A stretch of 32,244 bases of DNA from the NCBI GenBank assembly GCA_030263535.1, contig SZPB01000019.1, forward strand, positions 1 to 32,244, read 5' to 3'. How positions within the stretch are numbered: the stretch's first letter is position 1; every line of letters starts with the position of its first letter. Position numbers and translations under genes: made by a program. Positions 1-9,461 of the stretch are shown here, piece after piece. This DNA comes from Cytophagia bacterium CHB2 (GTDB lineage Bacteria; Zhuqueibacterota; Zhuqueibacteria; Zhuqueibacterales; Zhuqueibacteraceae). The notes below the pieces were generated by a model that was not told where the DNA came from, ran no database searches, and worked only from the letters and a program-made list of their open reading frames with translations.

Positions 1-3000
1 AATAATCGTAGGATTGCCGGCGTTGGCCGCAACGATATAATCGCCGGTTTTGTCGAGCGGGCCTTGCCGGAAGTGCAAGCGCACACTGTCAACGGTAGCA
101 CCGGCGGAATTGCTAATGCCGAGATTGTTGGCAATGCGCACCGTCACTGCGAGATTTGTCTGGCCGCGCGACACGGTATCACGCACTGCCGTCACCGATT
201 GTACTGTCAAATTCGCCGGCCGCTGCACGGTCCATGTATCTTTATTGCCGGCATTGTTGGCGCTCACCGGCGTGCCGCTGATGTCGCCCGCAATCGTGCC
301 GTTCAGCGTAATCAATTCGAGCGCCGCACCGGGATTGACCGAAACAGTGAAAGACAAGGTCGCAGACGTATTGCCTAAAATTTGGTTCGGATTGCCCGCG
401 CCCGCAGTCACGCTGTAATCAGACGTACGATCGACCGTGCCTAGAAAAGTCAAATTCCCGATGATATTCTGAATCGTGGCGGTGCCCAAATTCTGCACGG
501 CCATACTGACGTTAATGCCGCTCTGGCCTTGCGTGACAAACTGCGGATTGGTCGAAATACTCGTAATGCTCAAGCTGCCGAGCGTTATCTGCTGGCTGCC
601 ATTCGCGCTCAAGCCGGCAGAGACGTTGACCGTCGCCTGGCCGCCCAGCGTGCCCGCGCGAAACGTGAATTGCAAACGGCTGGTAGCATTGGTAGTGATT
701 TGATGGCCGGCGGTTTCGCTGTCGGCATCCGGCTCGACGATGGAGCCAAACGCAGTGGGCGAAATCGAAACGGTAAAAAATTTGCCGGAGCCGACATCGT
801 TGCCATCGCCGTCTTTTATGATCGAACTGGTGAATACCGAGGTGGCAACGCCGTCAGCCGGCAGGTTAGACGGAACCGGCGTCAAACTGATGCTCCCTTT
901 CGGCACGCCCGGAAAAACGGTGATCAAACCGGTTTCATCGAAAATGCCCGGGCCGTACGTTCCAACCAATCTGCCATTAACCGAGCCGTCAGCAGCAGCG
1001 GCAGTCGGCGAAAAGGTGAAGGATGAGCCGGTGCCGCTGGCCGGCGGCGCCAGCGAGCCGGTACGCGACCAGGTTACCGAAACATCGCCCAAATAGTTGT
1101 TGCCAACGTCATAACCAGCGGCATAAACCGTAATCTGCTGATCGGCAGTCATGGTTTGGCCCGGATATTCCTGGCCACCATTGTTGGGAGCAGTGCGTAA
1201 AACGATGCGCGACACTTGACCGAGATTGACGCGAATCGCGCCGCTGTTGGCGCTGCCGATGGCGGCATTGGGATGAACCGCACGAATCGAGCCGGTGCCT
1301 TCGGTTTGCGCGGTGAACGTCGTGGAGGTGCCGCTGTTTGAGTTCAAATTTCCAATGGGGCCGTCCACGTTCCAGGTCACGGCTTCATCCGCGATGTAGT
1401 TGTTGTCGCCGTCAAAACCGCCGGCATGCACTTGCAAAGTCTGTCCGGGATTCAACGTGACGTCACCCTGCGGCGAGGTTTCGCCAACCAAACCGCTGAG
1501 CACGGCAATGCGCTTGAGCGCGCCCACATTCACGGTGATCGTGCCGGTGGTATCAAATCCGACCGCATGCGTGGCGCGAATCGTGCCATTGATTGAGCCA
1601 TTCGTTGCGCCCCGGGTTGGCTGAAAAACGATTGCCTTGCCGGTGGCAGAAACCGCCGGCGCCAGCGTGCCTGCGCTCGACCACGTCACAACTTGATCGT
1701 CGATGTAATTATTGTCGGCATCATAACCCGCCGCATGCAGGGGCAATTCGCCGTCAGCCGTAATCGTCCGAGATCCAAACTCAACGCCCGAACCGGAGGG
1801 GCCTTCCACCACTTTGACATAATTCAACGCGCCCGGAGTGACGGTGATCGTGCCCGTCAAATCTGTGCCAATCGCATGCGTCGCGCGAATTTGGCCTGCG
1901 CCGACTTTTGTTGCATTCAAGGTAGTTGTCACGCCGGTCGTGGGCGCCAACACGCCGATGGCGTTGGTCACTGTCCATGTCACTGAAACATCGCCGCGGT
2001 AATTGTCATCCGCATCAAATCCGCCCGCTTTTACCGTCAGGCTTTCGTCTGTGGTGAGTGAATCGTCTTCCACCACCGGCGTATTGCCGGTTCCGGCAGC
2101 AAGAACTTTGATGTGATGCAAGACGCCTTCGGTAACCGTAAGCACGCCAGTGGAATCATCCGCGACCGAAGCATGATCCGCGAAAACTTTGCCCTGGCCC
2201 GGACGCCGCAAGGTTAATGTCGTGGAGGTGCCGGTCGAGTTACTAAACGTGCCGAGATTGTTGCTGACGCTCCAATTCACAATCTCATCTTGCAGATAAT
2301 TGCCGTTGATGTCATAACCGGCGGCATGCACATCCAGCGTGCCGTCGGTGGTGAGACTAAGATCGCCGAGGGGCTGGCCATTGCCGCTCAAGCCGCGCAC
2401 AATGTGAATGCGCGCCAAGCTGCCGGACTGCACGGTAATCGTGCCGGTGGAAGCCGCTCCCAATGTGCCATGTGTGCCGGTAATGACGCCCGAGCCGGGT
2501 GTCACCGCGGTCAGCGTCGTGGTCGGGCCGACCGAGGTGCTCAAGGTGCCGATGCCGCCACTCACCGTCCAGCTCACGCTCACATCGTCGATATAGTTAT
2601 TGTCATTATCGAAACGGCTGGCATGCACGGGCAACGTTGCGCCGGTAGAAACAGTTTGTGGCAAAACTTCTAGAGTGTTGCCCGAAAAATTGCTCAAAAT
2701 TTTGATGCGCTGTGGCGTGCCCTGGATTACGGAAATCACGCCAGTGCTGTCATTCGGCACTAAGGGATCAGGGTGATCTGCAACGATACGTCCGCTGCCC
2801 GGCGTGCGCGGATCAAAATCCGTCGAGGTGCCCACCGTGGGCGTTACCACGCCGATGCCGTTGCGCACCAGCCAGGTCACCGATTCATCGCCGAGATAGA
2901 CGCCCTGCGCGTCATAACCCGCAGCATGCACTTTCAGCGACCCGTCCGTGGTCAAATTCCGGTTGCCGACGGGATTGCCCGGCCCGTTTGGCCCTTCAAC

Positions 3001-6000
3001 AATCCGAATAAACGCGAGATTGCCGGCATTCACCGTGATTGTACCGGTGGAATAATCGATCAAGCTTGCATGATCTGCGGTGATCTGGCCGTTGCCAGCA
3101 TTGTTCGCCGTGAAGCGCGTCGATATGCCGGAGGCCGGATTCAAACTGCCGATGCCGCCGGTCACCGTCCATGTCACAGATACATCGTCAATATAGTTGT
3201 CATCAACATCGAAACGGGCTGCGTGCATGTCAAACGTGCCGCCCGTCGTCAAATTCAGCGTCGTCACCGGACTGGTTTCACCCGAGAGGCCTGCCAGGAT
3301 TTTTACGCGATAAGGCGCGCCATCCGTGATCGTGATCACGCCCGAGCTGTCATCAATCGCGCTGGCGTGATCGGCCACGATGCGGCCCGTGCCGGTTTTT
3401 TGTGCTGTGAACGTGGTCGCGTTGGCGCTCACCGGTGAAACCACGCCAATGCCGCTGGGCTGCACCGACCAGGTAACAGTTTGATCCGCGATATAATTAT
3501 TGTTCACATCATAGCCAGCAGCGCGCACCGGTAGAGTCTGATCGGCATTCAGCGTTCTGGCAAACAACTCTGTCCCATTAATTTCCACCACGCGCACACG
3601 GTGCAACGGCCCGGGCGTCACGTTGAAGGTGTTGGACACACCGGTTTTGCCGCCACCGCTGACGTTGAGAGTCAAATTGTTTTGCGCTTTAAGGAGCACG
3701 GCATTCGGCACTGTCACTGTCGTGCCGTTCATCGGCACGGACACGGGCGAGAGCGTGCCGGTCGCTTCCGAAAGCGTGAGCGTGCCATTGAAGCTGACAT
3801 CGTTACCGCTGCCGTCTCTGGCGGTGATGGTAAAACTGAACGGCGCGCCGGCGGCCTGTGTGCCGATCTCCGAGAATACAAAACGATCCAACCCGGAGGC
3901 ATTGACGTTGAATTGATTCGAGGTGCCTAGATGCCCGGCGCCGTCATTAACCGTGATTTGTTTGCTGTTTCCCGCTTGCGGAATGGTTACGACTTGCGTG
4001 CGCGTGCCGGCGCTGAAAGCGCTGCTGGTGGTCGGGGTTATCGTGCCGGTGTTAACGGCAATGCTTACCGTACCTGTGAAGCTCGTCACCGGATTGTCGA
4101 ACGCGTCCTGCGCCGTGAGAATGAGAGGGAAACTCTGCCCGGCCACTTGATCCGAAAGCGGGGCAATCGCGAATTTGGTCAACGCCGCGTGGCTCACGTT
4201 GAACGCATTCGAACTGCTTGATTTTCCCAAGCCCGTGACGGTGAGAACATCATTCACTGCGCTTTTGGTGATCGTGAAATTCTGCACCAACTGCCCGGCG
4301 CTAAAGGGATTACTCGTTACCGGTGTAATCGAGCCGGTTATGTCCGACACCGTCACCGTGCCGTTGAAACCGGTTACGATGTTGTTGCTGGCGTCTCTTG
4401 CGATAATCGTGACGGGAAAGGCGGTGCCGGCAGTTTGATTACCGATGGTGCTGATTTCGAAACGATCAATGGTCGTTGCCGTCACATTGAAGTTATTCGA
4501 TGCGCCGGTTCGTGCCGGCACGCCGCCGCTTACCTCGATGCGGTTGGCCGTGCGTGCCTGCGTTATGGTCACGCTCTCACTGCGCGCGCCGCTAACAAAG
4601 GCGCCGCTGCTCGTGGGCGTAATCGTTCCAGTTAAGTCCGAGATCGACACCGTGCCTGCAAAACTCGTAACAGGATTTTCATTGGCGTCCATCGCACGCA
4701 ACGTGATGGTAAACGGCGCGCTGGTGGCTTGATCAGTTATTGGGTCGATCGTGAAGTGATCAAGGGCCGCCGGATTCACATTAAAAAGACTCGACATACC
4801 GTTGACCGGAGGGACTCCGCCGCTAACCGTCAATTGATTGTCCGTGCGCGCCTTCAATATCGTGATACTTTGTGAGGTCAATACGCCTGCACTGAAGGCG
4901 CCGCTAGTGATATTGATTGGCGGCGAACTCAAATCGGTGATCGTGACGGCTTGCACAAAACCGGTCATGGTATTATTGAATTGATCCTGCGCCGTGATAC
5001 GGATATTGAACGGCGTGCCCGCTGTCTGAGAGCCGATGGGATTGCCGCTGGTATTGGTGATGCTGAAGTGATGCAACAAATCCGGATTAACCGTGAAGGC
5101 ATTTGACTGCACCGCCTTGCCGCTGCCGCTCGCCGTGATCACCACGCCTGCCTGCGCCTTGGTGATGCGTGCATTCGTGATGGTCTGCGCCGTTTGATTT
5201 GCGAACACCAAACTCGAAGCGGTCAGCGTACCGGTATTATCCGTCAGTGTCACCGTGCCGTTGTGCAAAACATCATTATTATTGACATCTTTCGCTCGCA
5301 CGGTCACACTGAAATTTTGTCCGGCGGTTTGCGGTGAGGTGATGGGGGGGTCGATCACAAAATGATCGAGCACACCGGCATTCACCGTGAAGGGGTTGGA
5401 ATCTTGATTGAAGCCGCTGCCTGAAACCGTTATGACCCGGCTTGCGCCGGCATTCGAAATGCTGACGCTGCCGTTCCACACGCCGTTGATGAAATTGCCG
5501 CTCGCATTCGGCGAAATGCCGCCGCCGGTCACGCTAATGCTCACCGTGCCGGTGAAGCCGGTCACCGTGTTTTCATTCGCATCAACCGCAGTGACGATCA
5601 GCGGAAACGCCACCCCCGCGATTTGCGGTGATGAAATATTCGCAATGCGAAAATCCGCCAATGCGCCGGCATTCACCGCAAAATTATTCGAGCTACCGTT
5701 GCGCGCGGGCGAGCCGCCGCTCACCGAAATCGCGTCTGCGCTGGAGGTTTTAGTGATGTTAACCGTGAGTGAAGCCAGCTCGCCGTTGGTGAAATTACCG
5801 CTGCTGGTCGGCGTTATGCTCGCGGTTGTATTGGAAAGTGTTACGCTGCTATTGAAGTTGGTGACGAGGTTGGCGAACGCATCGCGCGCAATAATTTTAA
5901 TCGCAAAGTTCGTCCCGGCAACCTGACTGCCGATATTGCCGCCGGCAGCGCTGATCACCTCGAAACGCTCGAGCGCCGCATGCGTGACATTAAAACTGTT

Positions 6001-8271
6001 CGACTGCGCCGGCTTGGCGCTGCCGCTGGCATTGATCACCACATTGCTCTGCGCTTTTGTGATGTTTGCCGTGCTGATCGTCACAAAAGCTTGATTCGTG
6101 AAAGTCACACTATCAGGCTCAAGCGTGCCAGTATTGTCGGTCAATGTTACCGGCCCGGTGAATAACACATCATTATTATTCGCGTCTTTTGCGCGAATCG
6201 TCAGGCTAAAATTCTGCCCGGCAGTTTGATTGGGGATCGTATCAATCACAAAACGATCAATGCCGCTCGCCGTCACTTCAAAGGCATTCGAAACATCGCT
6301 GCGCACGCCATCGGAAACCGTAATCTGGCGGCTCACGCCGACATTCGAAACACTCACGCTGCCGTTCCACACGCCCGCCACAAAATTACCGCTGGTCGCG
6401 GGAGAGATGCTGCCGCCGCCGCTTACGGAAATATCCACCGTGCCGGTGAAACTGGTGGCAATGTTCTCATTCGCATCAACCGCCGTGACGATCAGCGGAA
6501 ACGCGACTCCGGCAGTCTGCGGACTGCCCACCGGCGCAATGCGGAAGTCCGCCAAATCCCCGGCATTCACCGCAAAATTATTCGAGACGCCGTTTGTGCC
6601 GCTGGCAGTATGCGTTGCCGTAATGGCATCCGCGCTGGCAGTTTTCGTGATCGTTACGCTTTGTGAGGCGAGGATACCCCCGGAAAAATTGCCGCTGCTC
6701 GTCGGGCCAATGCTGGCGGTTGTGTTGGACAACGTTACCGCGCTGCCCGCGCCGGAATGCGAAACAACAATATTGTTGTATTGATCCTGCGCAACAATTT
6801 TAATCGCGAATGCCGTTCCCGCGGTTTGACTGCCAATATTCAAGTCAGAAGTGTTGGTGACGTCAAAGCGATCAAGCGCAGCATGATTGACGGTAAAGCT
6901 GTTGGATTGCCCGGTTTTCAAGGCGCCGCTCGCGGTGATCACCACGCCGGCTTGCGCTTTGGTAATCACAGCATTGACGGTTTGCGAGGTTTGCCCGGAG
7001 AACACAACGCTGGTGGGGCTTAACGTGCCGGTATTGTCTGTCAACGTCACCGTGCCGGTGTGGGGAATGGCATTGCCGCTGGCATCTCTTGCGGTGACGG
7101 AAAACAAAAACGTATTGCCGGCAGTCTGCGAGACGGGAATCAGCGAAAATTCAAAACGATCGAGCGCGCCGGCATTCACATTAAACAAATTCGATTGGCC
7201 GGTTCTGCCGCCGCCGGTAACCGTGATGCGATTGTTCGCCGCGGGTTGCATGATGCGCAGCGTTTCGGTGCGCACGCCGAGACTAAAGGGGCCGCTATTG
7301 GAGGTTGGCGTCACGGTTCCGGTAAGATCGGAAATCGTGACCGGCCCGGCGAATGTTGGAATGGTGTTATTCAGGGAATCTTGCGCCGTGATCGTCACTG
7401 CAAATCCGGCGCCCGCAATTTGCGGGGTTGAAATGTTTGAAATGGCAAAATGGTGCAACGCCCCGGGATTCACGGTGAACGCATTCGAGCTGCCCACGTG
7501 ATTCAAGTTGTCGCGCACGGTAATGATGCGCCCGAAGCCTGCTTTCGCAATGACAACTTTCTGTGTCCGTTGCCCCAGCAAAAACGTGTCGCTCAATGCC
7601 GGTTTGATCGAATCCGCGTTTAGGCTCAGTGTGACGCGCTGCTTAAAACTTTTAACCAGATTCTCATAAATGTCGCGCGCAGAAATATTGATATTGAAGG
7701 AATCGCCCGCGGTTTGCGTGGCCACGCTGTCAATGGTGAAATGATGCAGCGGCGCTGGAGTAATCACGCAATATGCCGAACGCGCTGTGTCGATTTGCAC
7801 GCCCCCGGCATTCAACGTTTCCACAAAAATCCGGAAGCTGTCCGCCAGTGTCGAATTATAGACGAGGGCGAGGCTAAACACTGCCGTGTCGCCGGGCGCC
7901 AGCGCCGCGCCGGTGCCGTCGCGCGTGAGTGTGACCGCGTGATTCGTGTCCGCAATCACGGAATAGCCCCCGGTCAGGCCGCTGTCGTTGAAGGCTGCGG
8001 TGATGGTCGAATCCACAAAACTCGGCGGAAACGTCAGGCGAATTTTGCCGTTCGCCGGAATACCAATGCCGCCGGCGCCGCCAGTCAAGCTCGTAATGAA
8101 GCTGATCCGGTAAAGCGCGCCCTTGCCGGCGGTGGTGTCCGAGGGCGTCACTCTGACCTGGGTTAGACTTCCTTGTCCAAAGGCAGGCGCCACGGCGAGC
8201 ATCAGCGCCAAACTCAGCGCATGCCACGTTTTCGTCTTTGCCTGCTGCGCGTCAACATTCATGACTTGCAT
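1..8271 (-). CDS. Giant secreted Ig-like repeat protein (5' part, runs off the left edge)
   Basis: This frame is open for 2757 codons from ATG 8271 to base 1 with no stop, so the protein is larger than what is seen. The chosen start has a GGTGAG Shine-Dalgarno 7 bases upstream; an ATG at 8262 is also possible but poorly spaced. A hydrophobic signal peptide ends near AFGQG (about residue 34). Residues 35-173 form an N-terminal domain that resembles the whole protein encoded at 8401-8889. Residues 174-1553 are 14 Ig-like units of about 99 aa with signature QTAG..F...I.A.D...N and SN.F.VN. Residues 1554-2456 are 9 units of about 100 aa with GYD/FD...NNY and VTW motifs. An invasin-type domain (LPADG) and CARDB-like domains follow. 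The role is inferred to be a surface or extracellular adhesin or scaffold. Anchoring cannot be judged because the C-terminus is outside the window. Confidence 0.93.
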   Translation of the reverse strand, partial: MQVMNVDAQQAKTKTWHALSLALMLAVAPAFGQGSLTQVRVTPSDTTAGKGALYRISFITSLTGGAGGIGIPANGKIRLTFPPSFVDSTITAAFNDSGLTGGYSVIADTNHAVTLTRDGTGAALAPGDTAVFSLALVYNSTLADSFRIFVETLNAGGVQIDTARSAYCVITPAPLHHFTIDSVATQTAGDSFNINISARDIYENLVKSFKQRVTLSLNADSIKPALSDTFLLGQRTQKVVIAKAGFGRIITVRDNLNHVGSSNAFTVNPGALHHFAISNISTPQIAGAGFAVTITAQDSLNNTIPTFAGPVTISDLTGTVTPTSNSGPFSLGVRTETLRIMQPAANNRITVTGGGRTGQSNLFNVNAGALDRFEFSLIPVSQTAGNTFLFSVTARDASGNAIPHTGTVTLTDNTGTLSPTSVVFSGQTSQTVNAVITKAQAGVVITASGALKTGQSNSFTVNHAALDRFDVTNTSDLNIGSQTAGTAFAIKIVAQDQYNNIVVSHSGAGSAVTLSNTTASIGPTSSGNFSGGILASQSVTITKTASADAITATHTASGTNGVSNNFAVNAGDLADFRIAPVGSPQTAGVAFPLIVTAVDANENIATSFTGTVDISVSGGGSISPATSGNFVAGVWNGSVSVSNVGVSRQITVSDGVRSDVSNAFEVTASGIDRFVIDTIPNQTAGQNFSLTIRAKDANNNDVLFTGPVTLTDNTGTLEPDSVTFTNQAFVTISTANITKAQSNVVINASGSAKPAQSNSFNVTHAALERFEVISAAGGNIGSQVAGTNFAIKIIARDAFANLVTNFNSSVTLSNTTASITPTSSGNFTNGELASLTVNITKTSSADAISVSGGSPARNGSSNNFAVNAGALADFRIANISSPQIAGVAFPLIVTAVDANENTVTGFTGTVSISVTGGGISPNASGNFINGVWNGSVSISNAGASRVITVSGSGFNQDSNPFTVNAGVLDHFVIDPPITSPQTAGQNFSVTVRAKDVNNNDVLHNGTVTLTDNTGTLTASSLVFANQTAQTITNARITKAQAGVVITASGSGKAVQSNAFTVNPDLLHHFSITNTSGNPIGSQTAGTPFNIRITAQDQFNNTMTGFVQAVTITDLSSPPINITSGAFSAGVLTSQSITILKARTDNQLTVSGGVPPVNGMSSLFNVNPAALDHFTIDPITDQATSAPFTITLRAMDANENPVTSFAGTVSISDLTGTITPTSSGAFVSGARSESVTITQARTANRIEVSGGVPARTGASNNFNVTATTIDRFEISTIGNQTAGTAFPVTIIARDASNNIVTGFNGTVTVSDITGSITPVTSNPFSAGQLVQNFTITKSAVNDVLTVTGLGKSSSSNAFNVSHAALTKFAIAPLSDQVAGQSFPLILTAQDAFDNPVTSFTGTVSIAVNTGTITPTTSSAFSAGTRTQVVTIPQAGNSKQITVNDGAGHLGTSNQFNVNASGLDRFVFSEIGTQAAGAPFSFTITARDGSGNDVSFNGTLTLSEATGTLSPVSVPMNGTTVTVPNAVLLKAQNNLTLNVSGGGKTGVSNTFNVTPGPLHRVRVVEINGTELFARTLNADQTLPVRAAGYDVNNNYIADQTVTWSVQPSGIGVVSPVSANATTFTAQKTGTGRIVADHASAIDDSSGVITITDGAPYRVKILAGLSGETSPVTTLNLTTGGTFDMHAARFDVDDNYIDDVSVTWTVTGGIGSLNPASGISTRFTANNAGNGQITADHASLIDYSTGTITVNAGNLAFIRIVEGPNGPGNPVGNRNLTTDGSLKVHAAGYDAQGVYLGDESVTWLVRNGIGVVTPTVGTSTDFDPRTPGSGRIVADHPDPLVPNDSTGVISVIQGTPQRIKILSNFSGNTLEVLPQTVSTGATLPVHASRFDNDNNYIDDVSVSWTVSGGIGTLSTSVGPTTTLTAVTPGSGVITGTHGTLGAASTGTITVQSGSLARIHIVRGLSGNGQPLGDLSLTTDGTLDVHAAGYDINGNYLQDEIVNWSVSNNLGTFSNSTGTSTTLTLRRPGQGKVFADHASVADDSTGVLTVTEGVLHHIKVLAAGTGNTPVVEDDSLTTDESLTVKAGGFDADDNYRGDVSVTWTVTNAIGVLAPTTGVTTTLNATKVGAGQIRATHAIGTDLTGTITVTPGALNYVKVVEGPSGSGVEFGSRTITADGELPLHAAGYDADNNYIDDQVVTWSSAGTLAPAVSATGKAIVFQPTRGATNGSINGTIRATHAVGFDTTGTITVNVGALKRIAVLSGLVGETSPQGDVTLNPGQTLQVHAGGFDGDNNYIADEAVTWNVDGPIGNLNSNSGTSTTFTAQTEGTGSIRAVHPNAAIGSANSGAIRVNLGQVSRIVLRTAPNNGGQEYPGQTMTADQQITVYAAGYDVGNNYLGDVSVTWSRTGSLAPPASGTGSSFTFSPTAAAADGSVNGRLVGTYGPGIFDETGLITVFPGVPKGSISLTPVPSNLPADGVATSVFTSSIIKDGDGNDVGSGKFFTVSISPTAFGSIVEPDADSETAGHQITTNATSRLQFTFRAGTLGGQATVNVSAGLSANGSQQITLGSLSITSISTNPQFVTQGQSGINVSMAVQNLGTATIQNIIGNLTFLGTVDRTSDYSVTAGAGNPNQILGNTSATLSFTVSVNPGAALELITLNGTIAGDISGTPVSANNAGNKDTWTVQRPANLTVQSVTAVRDTVSRGQTNLAVTVRIANNLGISNSAGATVDSVRLHFRQGPLDKTGDYIVAANAGNPTII
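905..3612 (-). repeat. Array of 9 second-type coding repeats, ~301 bp each
   Basis: Nine tandem units of about 100 codons follow the first array in the same reading frame. Each has HAAGYD or HAxxFD, then an Asp/Asn-rich NNY.(D/A)D turn, VTW, a TGxxT.F region, ADH or ATH, and TG.ITV before the next unit. The Asp/Asn-rich turn could bind calcium, but that is inferred from composition only. They differ clearly from the 14 units upstream and probably form a different Ig-like subfamily. Confidence 0.8.
3613..7752 (-). repeat. Array of 14 Ig-like coding repeats, ~296 bp each
   Basis: Inside the giant gene, 14 tandem units of about 96-105 codons each begin with a [LI]xxF.I motif, carry QTAG..F and an A.D...N turn, and end in SN.F.VN. 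Units start near 7752, 7460, 7172, 6885, 6562, 6272, 5982, 5672, 5382, 5087, 4776, 4482, 4194 and 3904. They are bacterial Ig-like folds by pattern. Units 3-10 show a higher-order three-unit order, described in the findings. Confidence 0.85.
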
Positions 8272-8400
8272 TACCGATCTCACCAAGATTAGAACGTTCA
8301 GATAACCGCCCGGGCGCTGCACTCGCCGGGCAGGCGCGCTTGCCGGTTTGAGGCCAGCCGCATACCCATCGAGCAAAATGCTCGAACGGTGAACCGAAGA
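8272..8400 (-). other. Structured leader between small secreted protein and giant protein
   Basis: This 129-base gap separates two co-directional genes. It holds a 7-bp perfect hairpin, TCGAGCA/TGCTCGA with loop AAA (8369-8385), and a second GC-rich imperfect hairpin, CCGGGCA/TGCCGG (8326-8346). The Shine-Dalgarno of the giant gene lies at its left end. I could not match it to a known riboswitch. The hairpins could stabilise or attenuate the downstream mRNA. Confidence 0.45.
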
Positions 8401-8889
8401 TTAGAATTCAATGCGATAATTTTTTTTGGCCACTTGCACGGTTTGCGCCGCGGAACGGATTTCAATGGCGACTTCGACATTGCTGCCGGGCTGCGCGGGA
8501 TTCTTGATCAACCCGAGCTGCAACGCGACGTTTTTTCCGGGTGGCACGGCCTCGCCGAGTCCGGTGCGTTGCACGCGCACGACATTCCGGTCGCGCGTCA
8601 ACTTGAACCCGCCGTTAATGCTGGTCGAGCTGGCCAGGCGCAGCAAACTCAAATCAAGGCCGGAGGGAAATTCCAGCACGATTTCAGCGCGGGAATCAAG
8701 TGAATCCTTTGTGGTGAACGAGATTTCATACAGCGAAACCTCGCCTGGCTGCTTGGCGAGGGCGCGCACGTTGATCGGCGTGGCCTCGGCGAGCGTGGTG
8801 CTGCGTTGGGTGTTTTGGCTCGATGCCGGGGCAAACGCACCAGCCAGAAACACAACCATTGCGAAGGAAATGACGCGAGGATGATTCAT
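8401..8889 (-). CDS. Small secreted protein, stand-alone copy of the giant protein's N-terminal domain
   Basis: 162 aa. ATG 8889 is chosen because GGAGAGGAG lies just upstream and a clear signal peptide follows (MNHPRVISF, hydrophobic core, cleavage near ASSQ). The mature part is beta-rich. It aligns by eye with residues 45-165 of the giant protein: VSLYEISF with ALYRISF, LEFPSGLD with LTFPPSF, GGFKLTRDRN with GGYSVIADTN, and GLGEAVPPGKNVALQL with GTGAALAPGDTAVFSL. The gene lies 129 bp upstream of the giant gene in the same direction, so co-transcription is likely. No catalytic motif is seen. It may be a partner, chaperone or capping subunit of the giant fibre, which is inference. No database family is recognised. 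Confidence 0.85.
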   Translation of the reverse strand: MNHPRVISFAMVVFLAGAFAPASSQNTQRSTTLAEATPINVRALAKQPGEVSLYEISFTTKDSLDSRAEIVLEFPSGLDLSLLRLASSTSINGGFKLTRDRNVVRVQRTGLGEAVPPGKNVALQLGLIKNPAQPGSNVEVAIEIRSAAQTVQVAKKNYRIEF

Positions 8890-9461
8890 AACTCCTCTCC
8901 ATGTATCAACAAAGTGACATTGTTTCGGGGTGAGACACGAGTACATCTGTTAAGATTTTAATTTTCATTAACCAGCGCATTTGAATGCAAAACCCAAGCC
9001 AGTGAGGCGCTCTCGCGGTTTTTGCAAAAATTTAACGGCGCAACTGAAGTTAGGGAAGGCAATTGCTGTTGGCGGCGGCGGGGGAAGATGCAAAGCCATC
9101 CAAGGAGTATCACGGATGAAACATGCGTAATTTGAAATGCCTCAGGGCGTGACAGACTCTGACAATATCCCGGCGCTCAGCAACGGCTGAGCCGTTGCGT
9201 ACATTTTTTCGGCACCAGATAGGTTGAAGGCTCAAGTTCAACGCAACAATCAAAGCGGTGTCGATGCACGCAATGAGCAAATTGAGAAAACAGAGTCAGA
9301 ATAAATTTCTAAAGGTAATTCGGCCACAGAATTGAAATCCCACGAAAAGTCTTTTGCTTTTGGTTCTGTATTCTGTGGGATTTTCACTTTTGTGGCCGAG
9401 ACCTTTGAAGCTGCCGTGCGGCAAGACCAGGGTTTTTAGCCTGTCTGAAAATCCGTTTTGA
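8890..9461. other. 572-bp non-coding interval
   Basis: No convincing gene lies here. It holds the 5' region of the small secreted protein, an A/T-rich stretch at 8945-8975 that may contain the promoter, an 8-bp hairpin GCAACGGC-TGA-GCCGTTGC near 9179-9197 followed on the plus strand by a T-run, and an imperfect inverted repeat at 9320-9399. Confidence 0.6.
9320..9399. repeat. Imperfect inverted repeat (GGCCACA...CCCAC family)
   Basis: The left arm (9320-9343) begins TCGGCCACAGAATTG and ends ATCCCAC. The right arm (9375-9399) is its near reverse complement (GTGGGATTTTCAC...GTGGCCGA). The 31-base loop is rich in CTTTTG. A partial relative with GGCCACAGAA and GGTGGGATTT occurs at about 12208-12243. 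It is probably a non-coding dispersed repeat; it could also end transcripts of the TPR gene. Confidence 0.65.

Noticed and set aside
50-7501. Many plus-strand frames of 60-220 codons
   Set aside because: They repeat with the same period as the giant gene on the minus strand and are its antisense shadows.
8272-8400. Cyclic-di-GMP riboswitch upstream of the giant gene
   Set aside because: GC-rich hairpins are present, but the conserved GGCAAACC and ACGCAAAGC segments of the class I riboswitch are not.
9179-9215. Rho-independent terminator
   Set aside because: The hairpin GCAACGGC/GCCGTTGC has a T-run only on the plus strand, five bases away, and no plus-strand gene ends there.
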